Made by a program: the position numbers and the translations under genes
Notes under the pieces: model-generated
The model's database searches: none
What the model saw: the letters and a program-made list of their open reading frames with translations, nothing else
Told to the model about the DNA's origin: nothing
From: Aporrectodea caliginosa
Lineage: Eukaryota; Annelida; Clitellata; Crassiclitellata; Lumbricidae
DNA: 64,000 bases
Direction of reading: 5' to 3'
Assembly (NCBI GenBank): GCA_020284085.1
Contig: JACEVL010000062.1
Location: 581,001-645,000 of the forward strand
In this document: in pieces, positions 1-11,682 of the stretch
How the letters are laid out: every line of letters starts with the position of its first letter
Numbering within the stretch: position 1 is the first letter of the stretch

Positions 1-564
1 TATGGCCGATTCGGTATGTGTTATTGCAATTCTTTAGCCGTTACCACTCATACCTAACTTTTTTCAATAGATTCTACATTTAAGGCTATTGAACTAACTG
101 TTCGGTTCCTTTAAATTTCTTGCTATAATTCATCCAGGAGATGTATATTTTCCTTAAAAAAATTTTGAGCTCATATATATATATATATTATATATATATT
201 ATGAATGCATGTATTATGTTTCATATCTCGTTATTTCAAGCGAATAAGACTCTGAACTGCATAAAGCGTTCTGCTGTTCTACAGTTCTATTCATATTTGA
301 TTTATATCAACGATATATTTCTGAGCTTTATGCGCAAGATTTGTCAAGATATGAAATATGTTTGGTACTGTTGCTTGCCACGTCTGTCACTTCTGCAAGT
401 GCTGATGTGTATTGTTCCAGTCACCATGAAATTGTGACTGGTCTATGGACGCCCATTATTAAACGAAGCGGATCGATACTGCGTGTTCGTAAAATCTGCA
501 CCCTGCTAATCGGTCCCATGTGAACGCTACACCATTGAAGCGATTTGACATCGTGTGCATGCGT
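1..564. other. Upstream flank, no gene seen; part of a segmental duplication
   Basis: No convincing coding region. A short TA microsatellite lies at about 173-200. From about 341 the sequence resembles 35751-36110, for example around GATATGAAA and TTGCTxGCCACGTCTGTCA, so this is the flank of copy 1 duplicated in the flank of copy 3. The short open frames here are not conserved between the two copies. Confidence 0.6.
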
Positions 565-1593
565 ACATCGAAGGAGTGCTACGTTCGTAGGTCGGTGTAG
601 GGAAATACACCACAGAAATAGTGACGACATTTAACCTATGTGTTACTGGTACCTACTGACATTTCATGCAATGTATGGCCAAACTCTTCAAATCAACCGA
701 ATATTATGATTTAATATATGCTAGAAACGAATTGTTCTTAGACAATCAGTCTTTAAGAAACGATCTGTCATGCAGAAGATGAAATCAAATCTAGTGAAGT
801 TTCAGTTAACAATAACGATAACGTATCGTTAACAAAAACTGCACCACCAAAATGTGCACGCCTATTCTGCTCGTAAACCTCAATCTTCTTTTATTCTTCT
901 GGTGAACTTTGACCTTCTATTCATTCACGATGACCGCTCGTTGTCACAGATACGCTCCGAGTTGCTGCTATGGTAGGAGCAATAAGGAGCATTGTTGAAA
1001 ATGTCTATTCGCAGAGGATATTTGTTCGGTATCTTCTCAGCCTATGTGTATTCCTCGAACCAACTTCGCCATACAGTGGTATCTTTGATTTTATTGCGCA
1101 AATAACCTCATGACCCTCTTTTGCTCTGTGTTTTTCACTGATTCTGAATTCCATGTAGAGTCGTAGACCTCGATATCTGCATCATTCGTGGGTTATATGT
1201 CAGTTTACTTCGTCAGCATACACCTCTCTCACTAACCCACATCCTATACAATGTATCTATTCTTTGATATCTAAAATGGTTTCTGTTTATTAGAACCTAT
1301 CTACCAGCAGTTCTGTCTTTCTTGTATGCTCACAATTTTTCTCTAACAGTTCATGGTACATGACTCTGTCTGAATCATGCCTACATCATTTTCGTCCTAA
1401 TTCAATCTTTTTATTCCCCTACTTATCAAGCGTCTCTGTCACAATGCAACATTGAGCAACATGTTCAATAATACGTCGAAGTCTTTCATTGTTTGTCCAT
1501 TAAATAAACTTTTAATACAAACAAGTTCGAACTGCGTATAACAAACTAAGCAAGTTTTGCAATCAGCTACCATAGAGATTTGTCCCTAATATG
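565..1593. repeat. Tandem duplication, unit A (about 1.03 kb)
   Basis: This stretch is repeated with moderate divergence at 2142-3170. Shared landmarks include ACATCGAAGGAGTG, AATGTATGGCCAAACTCTTC, CCAACTTCGCCAT and AGCAACATGTTCAATAATAC. The two units are separated by a LINE fragment. Open frames inside are not kept between units, so it is probably non-coding. Confidence 0.8.
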
Positions 1594-2140
1594 AAATCGT
1601 AATCGTAATCGTAAATTTATATAGCGCCACTTCAAGAAATACTCCTCAGAGGCGCTCCAGACCTGACAACACCAAACCACGATCGAAAAGAATGGTTTTC
1701 AAACGCCTGCGGAAAAGAGGCAAGGAAAGACCAAGAAGCTCATTACGTAGGTTGCTAGGCAACCTATTCCAGAAAGATGGACCGACCACAGCAAAGCTCT
1801 TATGAAGCACCATGGATGTTCGAGCCACAGGGACAAGCAGGTCGCCTTGAGTGGCAGAGCGAAGGGATCTACGACCTGGTATGGAAAGCACTGGCACACA
1901 AAGCTCCCTGAGATAGACTGGGGCTTGACCTGCAAGACAATTGCGCATAAGCATTAGGATCTTAAACTCAATGCGTTTTTGCATTGGCAGCCAGTGCAGT
2001 TCCTCCCGTATAAAGCCAGATATATGCTCGAACTTTGGTATGCCTCCTATCAGCCGAGCAGCGGCATTTAGCACAGATTGCAATTGACTTATGCGCGATA
2101 GGGCTAAGCCCGCCTAGATAGCATTGCCATAGTCGACTCA
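1594..2140 (-). mobile_element. Non-LTR retrotransposon (LINE), 3' end fragment
   Basis: On the minus strand an open frame (1646-2083) reads like the C-terminal tail of a CR1/L2-type reverse transcriptase ORF, with LQSVLNAAARLIGG, HWLPMQKRIEFKILML and GPSFWNRLPSNLR. A 3' tail follows with GTGGCGCTATATAAA and a TTACGA microsatellite. The element is 5'-truncated and has no catalytic RT motif, so it is inactive. The clade is uncertain. Confidence 0.85.
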
Positions 2141-2141
2141 T

Positions 2142-3170
2142 GTGTACATCGAAGGAGTGTTACGTGGTTAGGTCGGTGTAGGGAATTGCCACAGAAATAG
2201 TGACTTTTAACCTATGGTACCTACTGACACTTAATACAATGTATGGCCAAACTCTTCAAATCAACAAAACATTATGATTTAGCAAATGCTCAAACGAATT
2301 GCTCTTAGATAATAAGTCTTTACGAGACGATCTGTTATGCAGAAGATAGATGAAATCAAGTCTAGTGAAGTTTCCGTTAACAATAAAGAGAACGTATCGT
2401 TAATATAAAAAAAACTGCACCATCAAAATGTGTATGACTTTAACTCTTCTCGTGAACCTCATTCTTTCATCTTCTTTTATTCTTCTGGTGAACCTTGATC
2501 TTCAATCCATTCATCATGGCCGCTCGTTGTCACAGATACGCTTAGATTGACTGCTGTAGTCGGAGCATTGTTGAAAATGTCTCTCCTCGCGTGATATTTT
2601 GTTCGGTATCTTCTCAGTTTATCTGCATTCTCGAACCAACTTCGCCATAAAGTGGAATCTTTCATTTAATGGCGCGAACCACCCCACCTTCTCCTACTCT
2701 GAGTTTTTCACTGATTCTGAATTCCATGTAGGCCTCAATTATCTTAATCATCCGTGGAGTATATATGTCAGTTTATTTCGTCAGCATACTCCTCTCTCGC
2801 TAACCCACATTCTCTGGCTTTGGCCTACAATGTATCTATTCTTTGATATCTAAATTGGATTCTGTTTATTAGAACCTATCTACCAGCAGTTCTGTCTTTC
2901 TTGTGTGCGCCCAATTGCTCTCTAACAGTTCATGGTACATGACTCTGTCTGAATCATGCCTACAGCATTTTCGTCCTAATTCAATCTTTTTATTCCCCTA
3001 CTTATCAAGCCCCTCTGTCACAGCGCAACATTGAGCAACATGTTCAATAATACGTCGAAGTGTTTCATTGTTTGTCCATTAAATAAACTATTAATACAAA
3101 CAAGCTTGAACTGCATTCAGCAAACTAAGCAAGTACTAAAATGAACTACCACAAAGATTTGTCTCTGTTA
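2142..3170. repeat. Tandem duplication, unit B
   Basis: Second copy of the 565-1593 unit, in the same orientation. It carries small indels relative to unit A, and no coding potential is shared with it. Confidence 0.8.
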
Positions 3171-4480
3171 TAAAACTTTATAATTTAAGATATTACTTAT
3201 TCCAACCTCACAAAGGCGTTCAACGAATGCGACTGGTCAGTTTTCTACGAAATGGATGCGGACTTCGCCATCAATTCGCTTCGTTGTGCGCGTATGCTTA
3301 AATAATGTGAATAGTTATCATGTATATGCAGTGCCCGATTTAAACTTAGTGCGCTCCTATAGGCTATATAAAGCTTAGAGACGCATTGTTGAAACATTAC
3401 ACTCTGGCAAAACTTTAAAATAAGCCTTTTAATGAATTAATTAACAGCAAGGCATTTAAATTTAAAAATTCAAATTATTTTCAAATGAACTTACTGATGA
3501 CATTTTTATCGATTTGTTGGCTTGATCTCTAACAATGATTTTTAATATAGTATACCACTATAACCTGTAAACAATACTTAAATGTAATTTTTGAAATTAT
3601 TTTATCAATCATTAATGTATGTACAACATTTGTTGATACCCCTGCGGATTGTGACACTCTAAGCTGTAGCTTTTTTCATTGATTCAGTCATTCATTCATT
3701 CTGAGAATTTATTTAGCGCCTCTTCAAGACATCTACTCAGAGGCGCTCTTTGCGCTGGCCCATTATGATGTTTTGTGTCATTGCAAACGAAAATATTTCA
3801 TCAATTAGCAAAACAATGCACAGTTAGCTGAAAAAGTTACCAGTGGTGGGCCCACGTTCAAACGTGGAACAACCAACGGAGACCCGTCGAAAGTTGACAG
3901 ATGGCATGGATGTTCAGAGTCTCTGAGCGAAGTTGCGTCGATTGAGTAGAGCGGCCACAAGTGAAATCGTTCGCAAACACGGTGACAGTGCCGACGAGCA
4001 GTCCCTTACTGGTAGAAGATTACGCGCATCCAGCTATTCTTCGAAGAAAAAGGACTACAGGGAAGAAGGCATTCATCGCGTGTCGGTCGGTAGATTGAAT
4101 CGCCCCTAGACCCTGGACGACTGAAGGTTGAGGTCATTCCAATGGTCCGCCGCCCGCGTCGGTTGTTGTTTTGTAGCTTATTCATAAATCCGGCACTGTT
4201 TACCTGTATGGGTATGCGAGTCAGTTTTGAAAACGTTTCTGTATGTCATGCACGACCAACCTATATATGTGCACACGCGTCCTAAATTTAGACGCATATT
4301 TAGGCTACTTGCAGTTGCAGAGGATAGTGGAAATTAATTAATGCGAATTGATGTAAATTAATACAAGTCTTGTTCCTGAAGTCGATGTAGAAGATTGTCA
4401 CATCGGAGGCAAAAACCTAAAGAGATTAGGCCTACTTATCCATCCAAAGCACAGGAACGAGGAAGATTACTAACAGATGA
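3171..4480. other. Intergenic, with a LINE/SINE 3' tail at about 3686-3748
   Basis: No gene seen. At 3686-3748 lies a minus-strand retroelement tail (ATTC repeats, then TTTAGCGCCTCTTCAAGAC and CTCAGAGGCGCTC), the same tail found on SINEs at 39413, 49965 and 62038. From about 3650 the sequence resembles 51200 onwards, the flank of copy 4. Confidence 0.5.
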
Positions 4481-5364
4481 AAAAGATGCTGCAAGATTCT
4501 GATAAAAATAAGATAAGATAACAAAAGAATATTCTTTAAATGACGAACTGCTATCCGCATTTTGGCGTACAGATAATATGGTAATAAACATGCTGAAGGT
4601 TTTCATTAGGAATGACTGTAACCGTAACTGTTGCCAAACATGATTGCCTATACACTTTCTAGGGTTATGGCCAAACCCTTGACACAGAAACACAAACACA
4701 GAAACATGTTTTAACTGAACAGAGGAACTCCGCAACTTTTACCTTGCCAAACTGATCTGTAGGTACAGTAGGTTACAGATCAGTGCGAAGGCTGAGAATT
4801 GTCCGTGTGCTGTTGTACTGGACTTTAAAGTGATTCACCATGCGGCTGATTGGCAATGTGATTCTAAAATCTAAATCATAAAGGACGAGAATAAATCCCA
4901 GTGGGATATCAACAGTGCAGAGAGTTTACGATCAAACCGGGCAGTACAAAGTCCATTGGTAATAATTAAATAAAAAGCATTAATATAATTTTAGCACATT
5001 TTCTACTGCTAGAGCATCTGTTAAGTTTTGCGCTAAATGAATATTCACCTATAATGTTAATAGACTAAGATACAAGGTACAAAGAGCACGTGACGAATCG
5101 CTTTCTACAGTAGTTCGTCGCAAGCAGCAGTCGCAATTGTAGGCCTACTGAATATGTTAATATTACTGAGAGTGAATATTAACATTTTAGTTTCATAACG
5201 TGAACCTATTAATTCGATTAATCTAGACCGTTTACAACTGAGCTCTGGTAGACAATCCTTGTAAGAGTTCGTTATTTTATCGGATCAAATTTCTCTTCGC
5301 ACATAGACCTATTCAACATTCATAGTTCATAGCCAAAAAAACCATTGGGGTCACACCAATAGTG
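4481..5364 (+). promoter_or_regulatory. Duplicated 5' flank of TRIM-NHL copy 1
   Basis: This stretch is recognisably shared with the flanks of copy 3 (36110-36440 and 39660-40045) and copy 4 (51480-52653). Shared words include AATATTCACCT, CTAGACCGTTTACAA, TTCGCACATAG and CACACCAAT. An E-box CACGTG lies at 5087-5092. No clear TATA box was seen. The transcription start cannot be placed. Confidence 0.5.
5087..5092. promoter_or_regulatory. E-box CACGTG, copy 1
   Basis: GAGCACGTGACG lies about 270 bp upstream of the palindrome. The same site is present at comparable distance upstream of copies 2 and 3 and is lost in copy 4. CACGTGA is the core bound by bHLH-Zip factors (USF, MITF/TFEB type); a role here is inference. 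Confidence 0.4.
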
Positions 5365-5386
5365 AAATCGAAAGCGCTTTCGATTT
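5365..5386. promoter_or_regulatory. IRF/ISRE-like palindrome, copy 1
   Basis: Perfect 22-bp inverted repeat AAATCGAAA-GCGC-TTTCGATTT, ending 22 bp before the ATG. With the preceding G (5364) the + strand reads GAAATCGAAA, matching the GAAANNGAAA core of interferon regulatory factor sites. The minus strand has AANNGAAA as well. A CCAAT pentamer lies just upstream. Because it is so close to the ATG it could instead be a 5' UTR hairpin. Confidence 0.6.
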
Positions 5387-5408
5387 TAAGATCTGCTTAG
5401 ACAAAGAA

Positions 5409-6552
5409 ATGGCTGCGAAAGACTTAGACAGTGACGTCATTAAAATGCGAGAGCTCGACGATATGACTACATGTTGTATATGCACCGAAGTCTACACCGA
5501 TCCGAAAGCTTTGCCATGCATTCATACATTCTGCATGAAATGTATCCAAAAGACTGGACTCAAAAACAACAAAGGACCTGGGGATGAGATGCCTTGTCCG
5601 ATATGTAGACGAATGTTCCAGATTCCACCAGAAGGGTTTCGTGGACTTCCAAAGAATTTCTTTATTGAGAGGTTGATACAAATGGAAAATCTTTCAGATC
5701 AGTCTGAGTCAGCCATACCCTTATGCGATGCTTGTGTAGAAGAAAATGAAGAAGCAGGTAAGGAAGTTTCAGCAGCTGACACATATTGTGTTGATTGTAA
5801 CCAGAAGTTTTGTCAGGAATGCTGCAGACATCATAGAAAATTTAAATTGACAAAGCATCACAGATTGATACCAATGACTGAACATGAAAGCGGCCAAACT
5901 GTGATGCCAAAATTAGCACCAAGTGTTTGTGAATTTCATGAACAAAAGGTATTGGATGTATATTGTGCTGATTGCAAAGCAGTTGTATGCGCCATCTGCT
6001 TCATTGACGACCATAAAAATCACGAAGGCTCTCACGTTAATAAGTTCGTGGATGGTTTTCGGCAACAGATCGAGAGCAATGCTGAAGCAATGAATGAGTG
6101 CAGATCTAAAGCTGAAATGGCAAAAGCTGAGATACTGAAAGTGAAGGAAGATATTCAGAAAAGGGTTGAAAGCTTAGAATGTGAGGTGGAGGAGAGAAAA
6201 TATGAACTGAAACAGTTGGCAGATAAGCATGCAACTTCTCTTTTACAAGGTCTGTTTTCGATAAGGCAGAGCAAGATTAAAGAAATCAAACTGGAAACAG
6301 ATGATATTGATACATATCTATCAAGTTTAGAAAATTATAATTCCTACTGTCAGAAGATAATGGCTAGAGGATCAGCTAGCGACATCTGCGCAGCATTTTC
6401 AGACTTATCTGCTAGAGCCGTGGAGTTGCAAGAACAATGTCAACCTATGATTGAAAAACGAGAAATCCAGTCAATTAACCTACGGTTCAGAAAATCAGAA
6501 CTCGAGGAGGTTCTAGCGGAGAGCTGTGACAATGTGATTGGTGAAATTGAAG
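5409..6552 (+). CDS. TRIM-NHL-like copy 1, exon 1: RING, two B-boxes, coiled coil
   Basis: The start is the ATG in AAAGAAATGGCT, a good Kozak context conserved in all four copies. A C3HC4 RING spans residues 22-66 (C22, C25, C37, H39, C42, C45, C63, C66). B-box 1 spans about 106-151 and B-box 2 about 174-209 (CEFH...CADC...CAIC...H). A long coiled coil follows from about 215 to 380. This is the RBCC core of TRIM E3 ubiquitin ligases: the RING recruits the E2 and the coiled coil forms the antiparallel dimer. The exon ends phase 1 at AAG|GTAAGC; reading through the donor meets a stop after KLFPS. The exon is fully open although exon 3 of this copy is wrecked, so the locus may be a recent pseudogene or encode an RBCC-only protein of about 553 residues. 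Substrate unknown. Confidence 0.88.
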
Positions 6553-7299
6553 GTAAGCTGTTTCCCTCATAAACACTGTCAATAGCCACGCTATGCTTGG
6601 GTTAAAACTTGTCTCGACGTACAATTTATCGTAAAATATATGTGAGGAACAAAATTATCTCAGTCAATCTTCTTTTTTTGTTGGTGCAAGAGAAAGATGC
6701 TTACTTGAAGGCAGTCTACGCAGGCGCGTAACTAGCATTACGCAATTACGCAACTGCGTAAAGATTTTAGCAGCTCTCAAATTTTTTTTAACCGTTTAGA
6801 TTACTTTTTGACATTCTAGATTACTATTATTCGTTGAATTTCTAATGTGCAGACTTTATTACTGTACAGTCAGTAAAACATTTCCCTTCGCCGACATAGT
6901 GAAGACTCTGCAAATTTCGTGGAACTTCTGAATTTTCGATCACAGACCGACACTATAGATTAAATCATCGTAAGCTAATGTCATCTGGTCCACGCAAAAC
7001 CCAGTACATAAGTCCGTTGATTCAAAAATCAGCTGATCCACCTGTGTGGCCTGTGAGTTCGAGACATTATTGTGGCAGAATGTCGTGCGGCTAGGTTGTA
7101 GCCTACACTTTATTGTTTGATGCGAGCACAGAACAGATATCGGTCAGCTTATGCGGTATGTTGATAGCGTGAACAACCCGGTTCTCAGCATGTGGCAAAA
7201 GAACAATTTATAGGGCCTAACTGTCATCCCAAGTTTTCCCAACGCTTGACACCACTGGCGAAACTATTGCGACACTCGTAAAGCAGCAGCTTTATGAAG

Positions 7300-8867
7300 T
7301 TGGTTTCTGTGTATGTTAAGGTATCTTGATAAGGACAATTTGCTGCCGACTTTTCAATCTGGTTTTCGTAAGGGCCACTCCACGGAGACCCTGTTAGTTC
7401 GCCTCCTCTCTGATATCTATGGGGCTATTGATAGGTCACAGGTCACCCTCATAGCATTATTTGATGTCATCGCGGCGTTTGACACCGTCGATCACCATAT
7501 CATTCTTAGGCGCCTATCTACCTCGTTTGGCCTTTCTGGTAACTTTCTTGACTGGATTGTTTCCTACCTCCATCACCGTTCCTTCTCTGTGGTCTACGTG
7601 TCTACTAGGTCTCCATGTGTTCCTGTCCCGTTTGGCCTGCCCCAGGAATCTGTGCTGGGCCCTCTTCTCTAATTATATTATTTATACTGCTGATACTGGT
7701 CCTCTCCTGGCCTCTTGCTGAGCCTTGCTCTGTGCTGAACCAATCATATGCGGGTAACCTGCAGGCGTTTTTGCACTGTCCTGCGTCAGCAGCCATTACC
7801 GAAGCCCGGGCCATGACCCGGGCAATGGAGGCTCTCGAGGCCTGGATGTCCTCCAATCGCCTGCGGCTAAACTCATCTAAGACCCAGTTCATTTGGCTTG
7901 GCACACGCCAGCAGCTCGCCAAAATTGATTTGGAGGCCCTTGCCCAGGAGTTCCCGCAGATTACTTTCTCACAGTGGCAAAGAAATTAATTAATAGATAA
8001 ATCCAGGCAGGTTATCAACTTCATAAAATAAAATTATAGGCGTGTATGTAATGAGATCGACGATCGTCATGAAAACTTCAATCTCTTAGAGAAAATAACA
8101 TATCCAAAATTAAGTGGCCAAGGGCAGCATTTTGGGCCGTCGTCCGGGGCGGCATTTCAGCTCCGTACGCCATTGCTTTCTCATCCTTTGTCCGGGACCT
8201 TGGTGTCACATTAGACCAAGAACTAACGTTCACGCGGCATATCAGCCTGCTATGCCGCGATTGTGTATACCAGCTGCGTCAGCTTAGAGAGGTCTTCCGT
8301 TCCTTAACCTTTAATGCTGCCTTAATGCTTATCCACTTCTTTGTTGTTTCCCGTCTTGATTATTGCAGCGCCCTCTGCGTGGGTTTTCCGGCGACTCGGG
8401 TTGGGTGCTTGGTTCGGGTCTTACGCTCGGCGGCACGCTATATTGGTTGCATCCCAAGATTCCGCCATGTTACTGACTATAATGCGGGATGTCTTGCATT
8501 GGCTTCCTTTCCCACAGTGGATCGCTTACCGGATCTCTTCCTTGGTCTGGCGCTGATGTGGTCTCTGTTTATCTACAGGAGCACCACCCTCAGCATCCAG
8601 CACCGTGGTTCTCCTCGCTCTTCTAGGCAGGCTGAGGTTCTTGTCTCCCGGTCGCGGACTTCTATTCTGCAGCGCCGTGTTTTTTCTGTTGCTGGCCTGC
8701 AATCTGGAATGGGCTTCCTTTGGCACTACGCCTAATGCCGAGAGCCCTTCAGATCACGTTCTATTCTAACTTCAAGACTGTTCGGATTTCGGAGTTGTGT
8801 CGGGTGCGCTCCTAAGTAGATAATCTTGAAGGGGCGCTATGTAAATCTCTGTAATGAATGAATGAAT
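7300..8867 (+). mobile_element. LINE fragment with partial reverse transcriptase, catalytic motif lost
   Basis: Broken frames encode reverse transcriptase: FQSGFRKGHSTETLL, ALFDVIAAFDTVDHHI, then GLPQESVLGPLL, then SNRLRLNSSKTQFIWLG, then RDLGVTLDQELTFTRHI and SRLDYCSALCVGFP. The YADD box reads YAGN at about 7747-7758, so a catalytic aspartate is missing. The element ends with GGGGCGCTATGTAAA and an AATG repeat tail. It is a 5'-truncated, inactive CR1/L2-like element sitting inside a hAT transposon. Its 3' tail matches that of the SINEs at 39413, 49965 and 62038. The 5' boundary is approximate. Confidence 0.85.
7972..8175. mobile_element. Small non-autonomous hAT nested in the LINE
   Basis: A 204-bp insertion with ends CAGTGGC and GCCATTG and a perfect 8-bp target duplication CTTTCTCA (7964-7971 and 8176-8183). 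The LINE coding frame on the left continues in frame on the right if one duplication plus the element is ignored, which fixes both boundaries. Confidence 0.88.
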
Positions 8868-9273
8868 CATAATTTGCCAAAGAGCTGATGTAAAATGTTA
8901 TTACTTTTAACCAAAAAGATTGTCTCCAAAATGGACCATTAGGCCTACAAACCAACAAATAAATTTATTTTCTTATGCTTTAGTTAATTGCTTTGATGAG
9001 TCTGTCTGTTTCTAGTCTACGTTGGTTGCTGGAACTTTGCAGCTGAACCCATTTTAAAATCAAATTATGAAATTATAATTATAATTTTCCAAAGAACTTA
9101 TGTAAAATGTTATTACTTTGAATCAAAAAGTTGGTCTCCAAAATGCACCATTACAAACCCCTAAATGAAAAATTTTCTTACCCTGGGGAGAGGGCACAGC
9201 CCCCTCCCCAGACCCCTCCCCTCAGAGTTCTTCAAAACTGCGTAATTGTATGGAAGACCTGGTTACGCCACTG

Positions 9274-10451
9274 AGTCTACGTAATGAATTCTCGTTTCAT
9301 GCAAAAGACATAAATTCATGTGAATTTATATTCATTGATTGGTGTATTAATGTATTTACACAGTGCTAGATATCTCTAATGATAGTCAGATAGTAGCAAT
9401 ACTTGTGTTCGATATCTTTGTGTCTGCGTACGTATGTCTTTGTGTTCTTGGATGTCTTTGTGAGAAAGAGTGTTTGTCATGTATGACCTGTTTTGGTAGA
9501 CCTCTAACGGTCATGCTACGGCCATCTATTGATGAATAAGTTTATATAAACTAGAGGGTTAATTCAAGGTCATGCCAATCTTCCATGCTATGTCAATGTT
9601 GTTTGTCTCTGTAGTCTGTACCCCTCTGGCCATACTTGCACAATGCACATGTTGAGATAGACCGAACAGAATTTTCGCTAGATTTAACATTAAAAATGTC
9701 TTCACTTCCGAAAATGCGGGCTCCGTCAACAATATAACATTTGAAACCTAAAATAATAGTTAAGGACAGTATCAGAATGTATAAATTTTTTAAAGATAAT
9801 AGCATTCTAATGATTGGCCCCTTATTTGTGAAATGTTTAGTATAGGCCTGGGTCCGTGGACCCACTGGACCCGTGGTTAATCCAGGTTAATCCTTTGTCT
9901 GGTTTTCGGGTAAAGCATTTTTGCTACCCGACCCATACCCGTGACACAGAGCCGTTACCCGTACCCGTACCTGACCCGCACTCAAATTATTACTAGACCC
10001 TACTCATACCCGCGGGAATCCTCGTACCCGCACAGTACCCGTCACGTCATTAGCACGTGTTCCCAAAGAAAATATCAAAACAAGAAATAATAAGTGATGT
10101 AGGTATGAAGTCCACGGTGGATTATTTAGGGTCATGCGTTTGATAAGATTATAGACTTCGAAGTAGGTGGCAGGTGGTATGTCATTAAAGGCAGATCCAG
10201 AAAAGTCAGTGTCGAGCCGCAGGTCATTCCATACTAAAGCAGTGCATCTAAGAATTTATTTAGATAACTTTGATGTGGCGCTGTGCAGGGTTTATTTGTC
10301 CAGTGCATAGTTCAACTTTTTTGTATGATGTAGTTCATCGCATGTACGCATGTACGCAGCTTATACTAGAGATTTCTCTGATGTTTTCAGGCCTATGTAT
10401 TACTGGATATTATCGAAAATAAATAGTAGTCTAGCTATCGTTATTTTTCAG
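9274..10451 (+). other. Remainder of intron 1, copy 1, with inserted repeat at about 9551-10315
   Basis: Positions 9274-9550 match intron 1 of copies 3 and 4 (41410-41690 and 54020-54290), including TCGATATCTTTxTGTxTGCGTACGTATG and CGGCCATCTA. Relative to those copies, about 9551-10315 is extra. It contains a remnant rich in TACCCG words (9894-10060) matching one end of the element at 28176. The intron ends with TTATTTTTCAG at 10451. Confidence 0.6.
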
Positions 10452-10964
10452 AAGAAAGTGATTCCAGGCAAAACAAAAGAAGTAAACAAAGTGTATTAGC
10501 AGAACAAAACAGAGAAATTGATCTCCTGAGAAAAGAAATTGAAATGGAAAAGACAAACCAAGAGAGTTTTCGATTAGCACATGAAGAGATGAGAATTCAT
10601 ATAGATATGGAAGTACAGGCTAAAAAGGCTTTGACAGTAGAACTGAGTAAGGAGTATGATAATGATTCCCAAATAAAGAAACTGAGACAAGAGTTGGAGA
10701 AGAACAAAATAACCATCAACACGTTGCAAGCCGAAAAAAGCAAACTGAAGCAGGAAATGGATGCATGGATTATAACCATCAGTTCACTTCAAATGAATAA
10801 CTATGAACTTATGGAGGAAATCAACAAAGAGAAAATTGCAAATGGTTTGCAACAGGCCGACAACAACAAACTCATACAAGAAGTGATCACATATAAAAGA
10901 ACAATCAAGGCATTGGAAGACAAGGTCGAGAAACTAAAACGTGAGTTGGAGACGACGAACACAG
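10452..10964 (+). CDS. TRIM-NHL-like copy 1, exon 2: extra coiled coil
   Basis: The exon starts after TTTTTCAG and is open for 171 codons in the frame required by exon 1 (phase 1 in, phase 1 out). The product starts EESDSRQNKRSKQS and is then almost wholly heptad-like Lys/Glu/Leu sequence, including KITINTLQAEKSKLKQEM and YKRTIKALEDKVEKLK. It extends the TRIM coiled coil before the propeller. The donor is ACAG|GCAAAC where the other copies have GT, so splicing would need a GC-AG intron. An ATG-initiated frame begins internally at 10544 but is not the real start. Confidence 0.8.
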
Positions 10965-11300
10965 GCAAACAAACTTGATATGTTTTTAACCTAATCTAAT
11001 TCTATGATATTACATTATTATGATATGATATTATATGATATTATTCAGTTATAATTATTAAAAGTAATCAGTCGATGTTTTCTTCGCTTAGTATTGGTGA
11101 TATCTTCGTCTCCTCTGCAAACGACACAAAATAACATCAATAAAAATTCTAAGTTACACAGTGCGACTCCATGCTCTCCGCTTTTCGACGGCTAACAGTC
11201 TTCCTCTGCTCATATATCTAAATATTTTATATCTTATGATACTGGTATTCTTCAGGTGCTAGTAATTAAGTAATTGTACCTTAATTAATATATATATAGC

Positions 11301-11365
11301 AGGCCGATATTAATTTTGAAAAATCATATTTTAAGACACACCCTAATATATATATTTTTTTATAT

Positions 11366-11412
<47 letters not shown>

Positions 11413-11460
11413 TATTAGGGTGTGTCTTAAAATATGATTTTTCAAAATTAATATCGGCCT
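11301..11460. repeat. 160-bp near-perfect palindrome (hairpin)
   Basis: The arms begin AGGCCGATATTAATTTTG and are identical for at least 50 bases (through GACACACCCTAATATATA), joined by a TA-rich loop. There is no clear target duplication. It is probably a foldback/MITE-type element. It would extrude as a cruciform or give a long RNA hairpin. The open frame through it (11316-11519) is not a gene. Confidence 0.88.
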
Positions 11461-11682
11461 TGTTGTTTTCGTGTTCCACCTTGAGAAACATTGTCATTTG
11501 CCAGATTACATGTAGATGAAAATCAGATTAGATTTAGAACTTGCGCAAAGCCCCGCAAGAATTAGCACTTAGGAAACAATGTAATAGCCTAAATTGCAAT
11601 TTTGAAAGATCCGAACAAATTTCAGCACTTAAACATAAAATATATGGCAAAGGTAGAAGAAGAACCGTTAGTTATTTGTCAT

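Larger units (their letters stand above)
6721..9273. mobile_element. hAT-type DNA transposon in intron 1 of copy 1, with nested insertions
   Basis: Termini CAGGCGCGTAAC and GTTACGCCACTG are flanked by a perfect 8-bp target duplication, AGTCTACG (6713-6720 and 9274-9281). CAG...CTG ends plus 8-bp duplications are the hAT signature. Subterminal TTACGCA repeats are present. No hAT transposase was recognised, so it is non-autonomous. It contains a LINE (about 7300-8867). A tandem pair of AAAATGTTATTACTTT-type segments lies at about 8880-9180. Confidence 0.85.

Noticed and set aside
5424..5681. Minus-strand open frames opposite exon 1 (also 40228-40720 and 52687-53192)
   Set aside because: They mirror the conserved RING/B-box codons of the sense strand; no independent domain, and lengths vary between copies.
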